Assembly: GCA_002900995.3 (NCBI GenBank)
Contig: CM035311.1
Span: 1,984,001-2,048,000 of the forward strand
Length of the DNA stretch: 64,000 nt
Direction of reading: 5' to 3'
From: Ganoderma boninense
Lineage: Eukaryota; Basidiomycota; Agaricomycetes; Polyporales; Polyporaceae
The translations under genes were made by a program, and so were the position numbers. How positions within the stretch are numbered: position 1 is the stretch's first letter; each line of letters begins with the position of its first letter. Shown here one piece after another: positions 9,981 to 22,813 of the stretch. Below the pieces are notes generated by a model. That model did not search any database, was not told the DNA's origin, and saw only the letters and a list, made by a program, of their open reading frames with translations.

Positions 9981-12900
9981 CTAGAGTCCCTCGAAGAACG
10001 AAAGATCCTGGGCGGACAACCCGCCAGCCTTCCCGTTCGTCGCCGGCTTCGCCGCACCGCCAACGCCAAATGCGCTCCCGTTTCCAATCCCATTCGGCGC
10101 ACTCGAAGGCGTCGTCGACCTCCCGAAGTCCCATGCGTCGAACAGAGGGTCTGACGCAGGTGCACTCGCACCCGCACTCGACACCGACGAGCCCGTGTGC
10201 GTAGGCGCGAGGCCCGCGAACGGTGGAGCCGGGGCCGGAGACGGAGCAGCGCTGCGACTGCCGATCATGCCCAAACCACTTGATGGCCGCATAGGGTTTA
10301 GATTGGTGGTCGAGTGCGGCGGAGGGAAGCTCGAGCCTGACGGTGGCTGTGCGGCCGTGGTCGTTGGGGCAGGTGGGTCCTCGTCGTCCATGATGTTGAA
10401 CAGCTTCGACGGCGCTCCGTCCGGGCCCGGGATGGCGGCGGGGAGCGGCGACAGGGGTGCGGGCCACCGCTGGCCGGACTTCGTGGCGGCGAGCTCGAGG
10501 AGGCTGAGGGTGTGCATGTGCTCCGCTGCGTGCGACCGTCGGCGGGAGAGTAAAGTGGTAGAGGAGGATGGGCCGTTCGTTTGGGAGATCGGCGTTGCAG
10601 TGGATGGTGGATGCACTGACTGGAACTGCGGTGGGGGCTGCAATGGCGGCGCTGCGATGATAGAATGTCCTGGTGGGGGTTGCAAGGGGGGAGGTTGAAG
10701 GGCGGGAATCGCCTTCGTAGGTGGTTCCAGTTGAGGTTGTGATGCTATGGTAGGTTTCGCTGGTAGGCGCGGTGGTGAGGGCGAAGCAAGCATGCTCCCA
10801 AATGAATCGTCAAATCCGGTGGCACCGGAGGGATTGCGCTTCGGAGTGAGCAGCGCCTTGTCTGACGTGCTGTGACTAAATAGCGAAGTGTTGGACGATG
10901 ACGGTGGCGAAAGGCTGGATAAAGAAGGGGAATGGAAGTCTGCAAAAAGTCATCATCGTCGAAGGTAGTCAGGCTGGGCTTCGACGAAGCCCACGCGCCA
11001 AGTGACGAGGTTGAAGGAGGGGACAGTGTGTATGGCGATAACGTTGGCAAGGTCTGCGACCGTGAAGGAGGATCACGTAACTTGGCATGCGCAGCGTTCG
11101 CCGCGGCAAGTGTGCGAGGGGACTTCGCTATTGGAGGAGGTATCGGAGGCGAGACATGGGACCCTTGTTCGACTGGAGATTGGAAGTCGGAGAAATCGTC
11201 CTCGTCAAAGAGGTTCGACGTCAACGAGATTGCAGTCGGCGACTTTGTGCTGTGTGCCTGGAAGGGCGGAGGCGGACGCAGCATAGGGGTCGAAAACGAC
11301 GACTTTGAGAACGTCGTGGCCATCGGTGTCTCACTCTCGAACGAATGGGAGGGAAGAGCGGACACCTCGCGATCAGAGGCTGAGCGCTGAGGAGTGCTGG
11401 AGGGCGTGACAAGGTGGGGATACAACTCGCCCAGGGGCAAAGCGGACGAGGGCGAGGGTGGCTCACTTTCAATAGCGGTTTGATAAGAAGTCCGCGACGA
11501 CGTCGAGGACGCAGACATTGGACCAGGCTCAACCTGACCAGCTATTGGAGATGATAACGTAGGTTTCGGCTTTAGTACGACGGATGGGGTGATCGCTTTG
11601 AATGATGGTGGCGGAGGCAATGTGAAGTTGCTCAGAGGCGGAGATTTTGCCTGCAACGGAGAAATCGGACGAGAGGAAGGTTGTGAGGAGGTAGAGACGG
11701 AACGGAGCTTGGACGGTCCCACTCCCGGGGCACTTGACGGCGCATTAGGCCAAGCTGGGTCAATCGGTGTCCCAATAGAGGGGAGGGTTGGTTGACTTGC
11801 GTTAAACAGTGTGGAGGTTGCGCTCCCAGAGCCGAATGAACCGAATAGCTCATCAAGATTGCTCGCTGCATTGATTGCAGGCGAATTGAGCTTCGATCCA
11901 GGACCAGACGTATTGCTTGCAGCATGAATTGGTCGAAGAGGCGGTGCTTTCGGTGGTGGGGCCAATGGAGGAGGAAGAACAGGAACCACAGCTTCGTGTT
12001 TCGTACTGACGAACTTCTCCAAATCATCCGAAGGATCGTCTTCCGCATCGTCGTTTGCGCTTGGTACAATGTCCGACAGGAACTCCAAGTCATCTGAAGA
12101 TAACGCGAGAGAACTGCGAGGACTTGTCCCACCACCCCGCCGCGAGAATCTGTTGAGGAACCGTGAAACCGCAGACGGAGCTGGAGGCGTTGCCGAGCGT
12201 GGTACCACTGGGTCAGGGGCAGAACTATAAGACGACATTGAGGTAACGGGCGTAGGGATGACCGCTGAAGGCTCGGTCAAGGGAGAAGGGAGTTGCGCGA
12301 CACTATTGGTTGCCGATGACCGCATGCTATCCTGGCTGGCGCGTTTGGACTCCGTCTGAAGCTCGCTACCAATCGGGCTCCCAGGTTTGTCCATTGAGGT
12401 CGGTCGACTGCTTATATCCGACCCCAGGACAGTCGATGCAGTGGTAGGAACTTGTGACTGTCGACGACCCCAGAAGGAGAACAGGCCCCCGCTCTTCTTG
12501 TCCTTCGCGGCATCCATGGTTGGCGCAGAAGGGGCCTTCTCCACGATTCTCCACCCGACCGGGACATCATCCTCAACCACCTCCTTCCGCTCCTTGACGG
12601 AAATCTCCCATGCCGTAGAACCTTTGGCAGCGAGGTAATGTGACATCGGGCTACCTCGCGTGATCGGGAGGTTCTTCGTCAATTTGACAGAAGAAGCCAT
12701 CTTCTTCGCCACCTGCGCCTGCGAAAACCGCACAAGAGGCTGTAATGACAGGGGAGGTAGGAAAGTGTCCGAAAACGTGGACCTATTTATTCGAGCAAAA
12801 TGCAGGAGATACACGATGCTCAGCGCCGCACTACACCAGCTGTAAGGGGCACACTCACAGGCCCGGAACGCCTTCCATACCGCTGCGCCTGTCGTTGCGC

Positions 12901-13837
12901 CACGCGTCCTTCTCAGAAATCTCCTCTTTTTCCCTGGGGTCGGGACAGATTTCGCAGGACAGTTCCTCGCTCTGTGACAAGATCTGCGCCAGTAATTCCG
13001 GAGGCTGGAGCATGACCAATGTTATTCAACTAAGAGCTCGCTGAAGTAGGCATCGGATCAAGGAGTACTTACGACACGACGATCCTGCTTCGCCTTCTCC
13101 TGTTTCGCCCGCTCCCACTCATCTTGAACAGGCTCATCGTCGTCTTCATCCTGTTTCGTGTCGGTCCATGCAGAAGCGCCCCAGGGGTCGGCGTCCGCGT
13201 CACTCACACTGAAACCAGGAGCCTCTTCTGCTAAACCAGATTCAAATGTGCCAAAACCGTCCGGACTGGGGGGAGGCCCCAGCTCTGGTGCGATGTCGTA
13301 GCTCGGAACCACAACAGGCTCAGGAACTGATGCAGAGACAGTGGGAGACAAAATGGCCTTTGGAGAAGCAGGAGACAAGGAAGGCTCTGGCGAGGAGGCC
13401 TGAACTGGAGATGACGGTAGACTCCGAGGAGGCCTGTCCGGCGAAGGAGCGAGTGCGACGTATTCGTTGACCTCCTGAGTAGCCGTAGGCGGTGGTTCGT
13501 TTACATCTTCTAGTAGCTCGTCCTCCCGAGGCTCATGGTGGACAGGCTGTGGTACCACGTCAACTGGTGACTTCCCAAGAGTTATGCCTGCGTATGTGCT
13601 CGGACCCCATCCTGCGTCACCGTCGGCCAGAGACCACGAAATGCCTGGGCTGGCGGAGGGCTCGTCCCATTGAATGCCAGCGCCGGTAGACCAAGAAGGA
13701 GCTGCCAAGTCAGCCTCTTCGTCATAGGAACTGGTGACTTTGGAGGGGGAGGACCATGACGGACGGGGGTCGGGGTTGAATGTCGGGGTGATGCCCGGTG
13801 CTGTTTCACTCCATGCATTTTGATAGAGGTCGTCCAT
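9981..13837 (-). CDS. Long disordered protein with adaptor-ear-type acidic Phe motifs
   Basis: Four exons proposed: 13837-13073, 13004-12859, 12782-10995, 10914-9981; about 1,210 aa. Mostly Ser/Pro-rich disorder. A short conserved-looking block spans exons 2-3 (PPELLAQILSQSEELSCEIC, SPMSHYLAAKGSTAWEI, VPVGWRIVEK). Scattered motifs such as LDELFGSFGSG, FDEDDFSDFQSP, FDAWDFG and FGTFES, and the terminal DLSFFEGL, resemble the short acidic-Phe motifs that bind clathrin adaptor ears (AP-1, GGA); an endosomal/Golgi trafficking role is inference. Near 10944-10948 the frame breaks at a run of five A (T on the coding strand) between FDDDDF and ADFHSP; the last intron listed bridges it, but a one-base sequence deletion is equally likely. 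Head-to-head with the Ste50/Ubc2 gene. Confidence 0.65.
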
Positions 13838-14177
13838 GTGGGTGGGGGTCGTGTATCATCAGTCACGACGGGACGACGTCGAGGCCGGGAGGCGTGGAGG
13901 GAGCGGTGAGGGTGAGACGGGGCTGGGAGGCTGAGACGGGCCGTGGTTGCGCATGAGCTCGGGCGTTCGCACAACGCTCCGGCTGCCGTAACTGAGACGC
14001 CCGGCGCGCGCGGTGTCTGGAGTCTCGGGGTGGGCGCACGTGGCGCGTGGGCCCCTGGACACGGGAGGACGAACATCGCCCGAAATGCGGACTGGAGTCT
14101 GGCTGCTCCCATTCCGACTGCGTCCTCGTCCTGGCTCAGGCTCCTCTCCGCCTTGTCTCTCCCCATCCCCCCTCGCC

Positions 14178-16587
14178 ATGGACGCGTCGTCCATCGACAT
14201 GAGACCCCTCTATGACTGGGACGAGAACGACGTACACATCTGGCTCTCCAAACTTGGCTTTCCGCAGTACGAGCAGCAGGTCAGAGGTACGTCCCCACCG
14301 TCGTCCGTCGATACCAACCATCCCCCAACACTGTCCCAGAGCACAACATATCCGGCGATGTCCTCTGCCTCCTCGATCCAGAAAGCCTCAAGGAGATGGG
14401 CATTGCTACTATCGGCCAGCGGCTAGCCATTCTCAAGGCCGTCTACAATGTAAAGCTCGTCCAGAACATCCCCATCGAACCTGACCACTATGTCCCGCCT
14501 TGTGCGTTTCCCTCTTCTCCCTCTGAAAATTACTTGACTCTTGCTGCAGCCGAGGTCGAGGATCGCCACGAGTATATCAGTGTAGAGCGATTGTATGACT
14601 TGCTCAAGGACCAAGGTCTGCCTTCACAACCTTTATGTCCCTTCCATACTCACACTCCTCAATAGGCGACCGCCTCCGGTCGCTAGAAGAGGACAACCGA
14701 AGACTGAGCGAAACCCTTAGCAGTTGCCTCGAGGACCTCAATTCCCTGCGTCATGTACCGCACCGACCGTCCGCGGTAAGCTCAATCATTGTTACCTGTT
14801 CATCATCTTAGTCCTGTCCGCAGGCCGAGGCGGAGAGTCCTGTGCAGCGTTCACATTCCTTTAAGTGGGCGTCCTTTGTGAAGCCGTCCAAATCTCCCAC
14901 CAAACCTGTCGCCGAAGTCGACTCTCCACAACCATCTCCACAACGCATGGAGCACAACATCGGCAATGGCTCACGACAAATCGACCCCACTTACATCGAC
15001 AAGTCTCGAACACCTGCCACTGCCCTTGTCGGAAGTGAAGCTTCGACAAGCCAGCATCCGTCATACACCAGTAGCAGCACTTTACAGCCCAACCCTATGC
15101 CTGCTCGTCCACAACGCCAGGATAGCCAAGATAACCTCAAGAGCTTCAAAGTCAGCTTGGATGACCCGGCGTGGAAGGTTCTTCCAGCGGCATTAAAGAA
15201 ATACAAGATCAACAATGACGACTGGCAAAACTACGCCATGTTCATCTGCTATGGCGCTCCGGGTACGTTGCCAAGCCAAACGAGTTCCTTTGTCCTCGAT
15301 CACAGCACTTACGTTACGTCTTGTGCAGGAAACCGTATCGAGCGGTGTCTCAGTTACGATGAGAAGCCTCTGTTGCTCTTCCAGAAGCTGAAAGATGCGA
15401 AGAAGAATCCCGTCTTCATGCTCAAGCACATCAAGGATATCCGATCACCTATTGCCGTCGCGCAGCAGAAACAGGCTGCTCGCAAGGCATCGGCCTCCAC
15501 TGAGGGTACACCGCCAGCGAAGAGCAACTCCCCGCCTGGAGCCAGCAACTTGCAGACATCACCCGGACAAACCCGCGGACGTCCACCAAAGCTGCAGGTC
15601 TCCCATTTACAACATCAGACATCCGGTCTCCTCACCGGCGTCCCGAACGGTCAATCGGCATGGCCAGAACTGATGTCACCGTTGGTCGAGAGCAAAGGCG
15701 ACGGTGCCGCCGATACATCCAAGAGTCATGGAGAGTCGGCAGCAGGGACATCGGAAGGAGCAGAGGGCGGTACGCCTCCCGTCCTGCGTGAGATGCCTCC
15801 AGCCACGGAGGTATCATATTCGGTTGCGATATACCCGTATATGGCGGAGCAGGAGGATGAGTTCGACGTCGTTGTGTGCGTGATTTGTCTGGTGCAGGGC
15901 GTTGGTCGTGGGCTGACTTTGGCGCAGTGGCGACACTTTCATCATCGTCTCCCGAGCACGAGGCTGGTGGGTGGTCCAACGCGACCCTGCAGGAACAGGT
16001 CAGGTGGAGCAAGATCCATCGAAGCAGGGATGGGTACCTGCCGGATGCCTGCTCGAAACGAAGATCCCCGTGGCGTCGGCGATTGCGGAAGCGACGGCGA
16101 CTTCCCGTGGCGCGCCATCGGTGTCACCGCCAGCGACACCACCTGGGACAACGCCTATCCTACCGCTCAGCATCCTGTCTACGAGTTTCCCTGGGATCGC
16201 GCTTATGGATTACAAGAAGAAAGGAGACGAGGAACTGGACTTGCAGAAGGACGATTCTTTGCGGGTGTTCAAGCGGTACAACCATTGGTCATATGTGAGT
16301 CTTCATCTAGTCTCTACTCAATCAGCGCTGAGTGTTGGGCTATCCAGGCTGTTAAAGAAGAGACAGGAGACAGAGGCTGGGTGCCATCATGGTTCATTGG
16401 AAAGGTTCCCACATCAGCATCGGGAGGCACACCTGCGACGCCGAGTGCCAGTACCGGACCTGGCCTCACCGCGGACGCACCAGACGCATCATACACCCTT
16501 GCAGGGACCCAGGCGGCGCAAGTTTCGCCTATGTCCTCGGCGTTCCCGCCCATACAATCGCGGACAGCGGCGGTCATCCAGGGATGA
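14178..16587 (+). CDS. STE50: Ste50/Ubc2-type MAPK-cascade adaptor: SAM, RA and two SH3 domains
   Basis: Eight exons: 14178-14286, 14340-14501, 14550-14615, 14666-14775, 14824-15262, 15329-15875, 15928-16294, 16348-16587; 679 aa. SAM domain at about 12-78 (WDENDVHIWLSKLGFPQYE, SLKEMGIATIGQRLAILKAV), Ras-association domain at about 253-345 (SFKVSLDDPAWKVLPAALKK, RCLSYDEKPLLLFQKLKDA), and two C-terminal SH3 domains (about 463-530, AIYPYMAEQEDEFDVVV...RGWWVV; about 563-622, ALMDYKKKGDEELDLQ...GWVPSWFIG). Ste50 tethers the Ste11 MAPKKK to Ras-like GTPases; in Ustilago the SH3-bearing form is Ubc2, needed for pheromone response and filamentation. The linker is Ser/Pro-rich and probably phosphorylated. 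Shares a 340-bp divergent promoter with the adaptor-like gene. Confidence 0.92.
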
Positions 16588-18113
16588 TCTCTGCCGCAGT
16601 TCGCATTAGCAACCCTCTTCCGCATATGCCGCTGTCTTGTTTCGCTTTGCATCGCTACGACCGTCATGACTCGCATCCCACATCGGCTCTCCCCACGCAA
16701 TCCCAATCCCCCCCCCCCCCACCTCCCTAGACTATGCCGTCTGGGCCTTTCGTTCATCCTACTTCCTGCATATCTGGTTCTCTTTGCACTATGTCCATAT
16801 CGCCCCCGACCACGCCGCTCGTTAACATTTATTGGTTTCTGTCTCTCATCATCACTGGCTCGCTAATGTTAATGACGACCCGCTCATGCCGAGTGCGCCA
16901 TCCCTTTCATTATGGTTCTCCTGTATCTCTCGCATTCGCCACACGTGTACACCAGACAATTGCCACGCGTGCATATGGCGGAGCATAAGTAAGTAGTGCA
17001 TATGTAGCGCCATCCTGTGCCCGTTCTCGCTCGCATCCTCGTTACCTTCTGGATTCTGAGTCGTCTGTGGGTTCCCGCTCTTTCTGTCGTAGGAATACAT
17101 ACGTCCATACATCCCTGGTCCCCCTCCCTTCCGCTCGCTGCTCTGAGCGTGTCGCATCCGATCGCACGTTAGTTCCCCGCCTAGTAATGTACAAGTAGTA
17201 TATATTTTCCTCTGACAGTTCCGTACGCGAGCTTCGATTGTATGGATGCGCTTTCGGAAGGTTTGGAGGAAGGTGGGGAAAACACGGCAAGTATACGTAC
17301 TTGAGTACATTTGAATGATAAGATGCTTGGGATACAGGGGAGATAAGAGTGGAGATAGTAGCTACAGTCTACATACATCGTTGATCGAGGAACGAGACAA
17401 GAAACAGCACAGCGAACGAACAACTATTGAAAGCAATTGACACAAAGCGAGGCGCGTATTGCAGTCCAATCCAGTGTCCCCCAAAGTCCGCGAAGTCCAT
17501 CACTTGACAACACAAGAGAACGTCTGGGCGTACAGCGGCCCAGCAGAGGGCTTTATGCGGCCACAGTCGACACCGAAATCGGTGGATGTGGACGTACGGG
17601 GGTGTGTTGTTACATTTCCTTGTGATTGCGCCGGAACGGGTGGAGCACATTACTGAACCTGCAAACGGGAAAAGCCAGCACGACAACAAGACAGGGGCGC
17701 GCACAGAAGAAAAAAAAACAAGACCCGGGCGCGGCAGCAACAGTCGTCAGCATCGCGCACAAACAACACACAGACGCAAACGCAGACGCAGATACACACA
17801 GCGGCGCCATAGCGAATGCGGCAGCTGCATGACTGTCGCGGACTGTGACGCTCACCATCCGCGCCAGCCTCGCCGGCTCCCGGTCGAGGTCGGGCTCCCT
17901 GCGTCCCTCCCCATGTCGCTCTCCCTGTCATTATCAGGGCCCGGGGCGTCGCCGTATGTGTGACTGTGTGTGGACAAATGCCGGCTAGTGTGCTTCTCGT
18001 GGACGCGGTTGTCTGCACCTTGGTACCCCCCTGGCATGGTGGACCCTGGGGGCGGGTCGACGTCCATCTGGTTACTGTGCCGCCTCTCGCGGCTGCTGAC
18101 GCCAGCGGTGGCT
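16588..18113. other. Convergent intergenic region
   Basis: 3' ends of the Ste50 gene (plus) and the DNAJB6-like gene (minus). Contains a run of 13 C at 16708-16720 and Arg/His-rich spurious frames. The stretch 17650-18080 could be 3' UTR of the minus-strand gene. I see no gene. Confidence 0.6.
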
Positions 18114-19587
18114 TTAAGTATACGAGAGAAGACCAGGGTGAGCGTTTCGCACTGTGCTAATAGGACGAAAGCCTACGCCGCAGGCTAAGGGTTGACTTAC
18201 GTGTGACGATAGACGCGACGTGATGCCCGCGGCGGCGAGGGTCTTCTGTCATTGTGCGCTCCCGCTCGCGGTGACTGTGGCGGGAGGAACGGCGCTCATG
18301 GGTGCCTTCCGGCGCCGGCTGTGGAGAGGAATGGGCGCGGGTGTGGCTAGTGTGACGTGAGCCTGGAAGGTGTGGACGTAAACAAGCAAATTCGGTATAT
18401 AGAGGGGAGCTTAGCTCCAGGGGGACATACCGGAAATAGGGACATTGAAGGGTTGTGCGGAGGGCGCGACAGGAGGCTCGGTGGGCCTATCAGCAATGGC
18501 TCGTGTGGAGTTTGAGCGGTAGGGGGCATTGATGCTGCGATGAGGCTGCTCAACACCATTGATGGTGCGCCGTTCCCCATCTGGAGAGGAGTATGTAACG
18601 TATTCGTTGCCCTGTAGGAGGGGAGATACATAGTTCGATAGTGTCCTAAGAGACTTCAGGACTACAGGACTAAAAGCTTACGTCTGCATCAACGCGCTTG
18701 GAGATAGACTCCGTACGACCGTTAATTGTGCGAGTTGTCTGACTTTGGGAGATGAATCGACCGTTGCCTCCAAGGGACTGTGTCGTGGAGCTGTAAACGC
18801 GAGTGCTGGAGGTGTCGAATGCGGGACCGCTGAGGAGCGAGCCAAAGGGCGATCCGCCGAACATGCTCCCAGGAAAGGGAGACGAACGAGACAAGGCGCC
18901 ACTGAATGGAGTCCCTGCGAAAGGATCGCGGGCCATTTGCCCAAACGCGGTGCGGATGAAGGGATCATGAAATGGTGAGCGAGTGAAGGGGGCGTTGGCA
19001 AAGAAGGGGTCGTTCTGGAACGCGGTTTGGGAGTCACCAAACATGGAGTTGAATAGCACGAAGGGATCTGTGAAGACGAATTGAGGACTACGAGGGCCGG
19101 AACTGGGGCCGAAGTGAGTGTTGAAGAAGGGATCGTTGGCGAATGGGTCTCTGGCAGCTCCGGATGGAGCTCTGGGCGTATCTCCGGCTGCATTGCGCCT
19201 AGCATCCGGCTGGTCTGCTGGAGGGGGCCAAACGTTGTATTTGTCATATAACTACGTAGATGGCGAAGGTTAACGTCGAATGCGACGCGGAAGGTCGAGA
19301 AAGGGAGAAGGAGCACAGACCTTGCGGCTCTCGGAGTTATTCAGAACCTCGTAGGCGTTGTTGACACGTCGAAAATGCTCCTCTGCTGCTGCCTTGTCTG
19401 CAGGGCTGACATTCTGAGGCAACCTGTCGGGGTGGGTCTGGAGCGCTTTCTTGCGGTATGCCCTCCTCACTGCACGGAATGTGAGGATCGAGACGGCGAT
19501 TCGAAGACGCACAAGAAACGCACCTTCCTCCGGAGTAGCATCTCTACTCACGCCGAGGATCTCATACAAGTCAGCAGATGTAGACAT
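18114..19587 (-). CDS. DNAJB6-like J-domain co-chaperone
   Basis: Six exons: 19587-19524, 19469-19321, 19251-18682, 18611-18431, 18362-18201, 18151-18114; 387 aa. N-terminal J-domain: ADLYEILGVSRDATPEE, VRRAYRKKALQTHPDRL (HPD present), FRRVNNAYEVLNN. A central Gly/Phe/Ser/Pro-rich region follows with repeated DPF motifs (NDPFFANAPF, HDPFIRTAFG, FAGTPFSGAL), then TRTINGRTESISKRVDADGN and VTYSSPDGERR, as in metazoan and fungal DNAJB6/B2-type proteins that hold aggregation-prone clients for Hsp70. The C-terminus is Arg/His/Ser-rich (SSRHSHRERERT). The last exon encodes only 12 residues and is the least certain. Divergent from the Ipi3 gene. Confidence 0.82.
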
Positions 19588-20092
19588 ACGAGAAGGCAGG
19601 CGAGCTTAGTGCCGAGGTAGCAGTCAGTGCGATTGAAAGGGGAGAGTTGCCGGGCTGCAACGAGGAATAGGCCCTCGTGTAAGGGGAGATGGCAAGGGCA
19701 GTGCGTGGGCGTGTTTGGGCGGCGAGAATGTGGTGGCAGAGGAGACAGAAGGAGACGGCGTGCTCGAACTTTCCTGCTCCGCCCATGCTTGCTGCCATCG
19801 TAATCCGAATCGAGGGACAACCCTCTTCCACACGGCCCGATCCAAGCCCGATCCCTTCCTCGCAGTACCGGCACAGCCACTGCCCACGTGCCCTCTTGCC
19901 AAAGCGCCCAGCACAAGTTCTTCGCACCCTTCGATCTCCCAGAGGACCAGGTACCTACTAGACTCGATACTCTCTCATCTGCCCTGCTGCTGCATTCCTG
20001 GTTATCTATCGCTCTTTGCACTTCCCTCCAATTCCGCTCCCTGTGCGACAGGAACAGGGAACCTAGTTCTACACTGGAACTGCACGGGAACG
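19588..20092. promoter_or_regulatory. Divergent promoter, DNAJB6-like / Ipi3
   Basis: 505 bp between head-to-head start codons. Several short open frames occur but none continues either protein. No clear TATA box. Confidence 0.5.
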
Positions 20093-21990
20093 ATGCTTCT
20101 GAACGAGTCTATTCTCTGTGCAACTGCTCCCTCCCCTGTTGGCCCTGGTGCCGGACCTGGAACAATATCTCTCCATGACATCCAGACCGGAGCCTCCCTC
20201 GCCTCTTGGAAACAGTCATCCGCAAGCACCCATTGCACCGCGGCAGCACACACGAGGGATGGCCTCGGAGGTTTCATGCTTGCTGCTCAGCAGGATAAAT
20301 CCGTCCTTAATGTATATAGCTTCCAAAAAGTGTGTCGTCTTCGCATACTATGCAGCATTTTTGTTTGTTCAACGAAAAATGCACATATAGGACCAACTCT
20401 CATTGAAGATTGTGCTGCCCGAAAAGCTTTCCGCGATTGCAGTCGACCCAAAGGGAAAGTACTGCGCGGGCTCCACTGCGCAGGGACGAGTATTCCTATG
20501 GGAGGCGCGTATATCCACACATCATGTTGTTCCGTCCTTTGACTTCTTTCTGCAATATAGTAGACAGCGTCTGGAATCATGTACAACTCGTGGGACGCCC
20601 ACTACCGCCAAATTAACGTCCTCCGCTTCACCCAAGATGGTGCCGCCCTTGTTGCTGGTAGCGAGGACTCTGGCGTGACCGTATGGTCAATACCAAGGTT
20701 CGTTTTTTCAGTGCACTTCATCCGCCGAATGGGACACCGACGTCGTATGCATATTCCTCTTTTAGACTTCTTGACGACAGCCTGCAAAACGAGCTTCCTA
20801 CTCCTTACTGCAACTTCACTGACCATACCCTCCCCGTGACAGACATAGCCTGTGGTGTGGGTTTCTTTCCCTCGTGCCGCATCCTCACAGCCTCTGTGGA
20901 CCATACTGTTAAGGTGCGCCCCCAATGGCGACTCACGTTGTGCCGTTCGTCTGAACCTATGCTCTAGCTATGGGATCCTGCATCAAAATCGCTGCTTACA
21001 ACCTTCTACTTTCCCCAACCCATATCTTGCATTGCATGGGACGTCTCAGAGCGACTGTTTTTCGCTTCCTCCAATGTTGGATCAATACACCAAGTGAACC
21101 TGTTTCGCCAACGAGAGGACAAGTTCGGCCGTGCCATGGAAGCGGTTGGCGGCGCGGGCGCGAGCGATGTTATCCGTATCAACGACACAGACCCGGCTGC
21201 TGCACGAAAACGCCTCATTGCCGTAGGGTGGGTTCTGCGCTCGCTCTCTCGGCCTCAGGCATGCCGCTGACACCAATTCATACTCGGGCAGAGAGGCAGT
21301 CACATCCCTCGCCATCTCCCTCACGTCATCCATGCTCCTCGCCGGCACCTCGACGGGCCTCATTCATGTCTACGATATCGCCTCACACCAGCTTCTCCGC
21401 ACGTTGTCGTCCCACAAGGGCATGCAGATCACACATCTAGCGACAATGCTGCGTCCCCCTGACCTCGTTGGGCACGTCAGTCTCTCGCTCACAATCGGCA
21501 CTGGCGGCGAGACAAAGGAAGGAATCCCGATGCGCCCCATTGCACCGTTTCAGCGCATCCGGGATGGGAAGGCACGAGAAGCGCATGAGGTGTCGGTGCT
21601 GTTACCTCAGATCGAGGTCTGTTATAGACGTGTTTTGTTGCTTGGTTAGAGATTGACCGTAAACTGCAGAGGAGCACAACTTCGTTCTTTGCCTATTCGA
21701 GGGAAGAACTTATCAAGGACCACACGTACTTCGTCAAACCCTCCGCAGCCGGTCCTGAAGCGAATGGTGTGTCACTCCAAACCCGGGTAGCAGAGCTTGA
21801 GAGCGAGGTAGCGCGGCTCAGAGAGCAGTTGGGCAAGGCGAAAGGCATCAACGACGTCATGTGGGAAACGGTCGTGCAGAGGCTTGTCTCGGAGGATAAG
21901 GAGAAGAAAAACGAAAGCGAAGTTCCGATGGTCGAGGATGAAGCAGAACACGGTGAAGGCGGGCGGAGGCGAAAGCGGAATCGTACATGA
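20093..21990 (+). CDS. IPI3: Pre-rRNA-processing WD40 protein Ipi3
   Basis: Seven exons: 20093-20329, 20391-20508, 20568-20697, 20766-20913, 20968-21227, 21292-21616, 21670-21990; 512 aa. Ipi3 (WDR18 in animals) works with Ipi1 and Rix1 in the Rix1 complex, in ITS2 processing and Rea1-driven 60S maturation in nucleolus and nucleoplasm. WD repeats are visible: KLSAIAVDPKGKYCAGSTAQ, SWDAHYRQINVLRFTQDGAA, DHTLPVTDIACGVG, RILTASVDHTVKLWDP, LLAGTSTGLIHVYDIASHQL. The family-typical segment MRPIAPFQRIRDGKAREAHE is present near residue 380, and the end is a coiled coil (TRVAELESEVARLREQLG) plus basic tail. The start Met opens NESILCATAPSPVGPG, as in homologues. Confidence 0.92.
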
Positions 21991-22099
21991 TAGTTGTACC
22001 GTGGTTGTCTTGGGCCGTCCAGCATCCACACCTTCCGAATTTGTTCGTCCTCATGGGAACACTGAGAGCGAAGGACTAGGATGACATTCTGGGAAATAT

Positions 22100-22813
22100 C
22101 TACGAGGAATCTTCCTTGGGCTTGTACTTCTCCGGGTCTGTTCCGTGGTATGGGTGGTTGACCAAGTTGAACCTGCGAAGTGTCAGTCGGTACATGTTTA
22201 GAACGCAAAGTTGAGAGCGCGCACATCGGGAACAGGTCTAGAACGGGAAGATCAACATCACTTGAAACCTGACGAGGAAGACGGACGTACGGAATTTGAG
22301 CTGTGAGAATGCAGAGTTGCGGTATGCGGCACCCTGAATCCACTCAGGCTGGTCGGACTCGCCATACAACGGGAGGCCGCGTCTGGCGCGATCAGAGAGC
22401 TCGGCCAAATCCTTCTGCTCTTCCCGCTTGTTCTCAGACCAACCCCAGAACCGGACTTGGTCCACCATCTCACATGAGTGACGTTCTTGACGGCCAACAC
22501 GAAAGACACTCACAGCTTGACCTCTGGTAAGCCATAAGGAATCCACCAACAAAACCAAGGACACCACCGAGACGGAGCTGTGTCCTAATCTTCAGCTGCG
22601 AGGGGTCCCATTTGTCTGTTCCGGTGCGTTATTCCTTTGTTGTGCGCTAGAGAAGTTGCTTTACATACCCCAGAGGTAGAGCACAGTCGGGAACGCGCCG
22701 GTTGCACCCGCCCAGACGGCGAGGTCCGAAGGGCGCATGTAGCGGATTACGCGGCCAGCATGGGGGTCGGCGTCGATGAGGGGGAAAGGTGTTTCCACCA
22801 CTTTGTCGGGCAT
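22100..22813 (-). CDS. NUXM: NADH:ubiquinone oxidoreductase 21-kDa subunit (complex I)
   Basis: Four exons: 22813-22669, 22615-22514, 22455-22287, 22172-22100; 162 aa. Matches the fungal complex I 21-kDa accessory subunit: PFPLIDADPHAGRVIRYMRP, SDLAVWAGATGAFPTVLYLW, LRLGGVLGFVGGFLLA-like membrane segment (LGGVLGFVGGFLMAYQRSS), then RFWGWSENKREEQKDLAEL, GLPLYGESDQPEWIQGAA and a C-terminal FNLVNHPYHGTDPEKYKPK. Two hydrophobic helices flank intron 1, fitting a membrane-arm position in the inner mitochondrial membrane. The third donor (after the codons for KFR plus two bases) is weak; the tail sequence supports it. Convergent with the Ipi3 gene, only 109 bp apart, and divergent from the nucleoporin gene. 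Confidence 0.9.
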
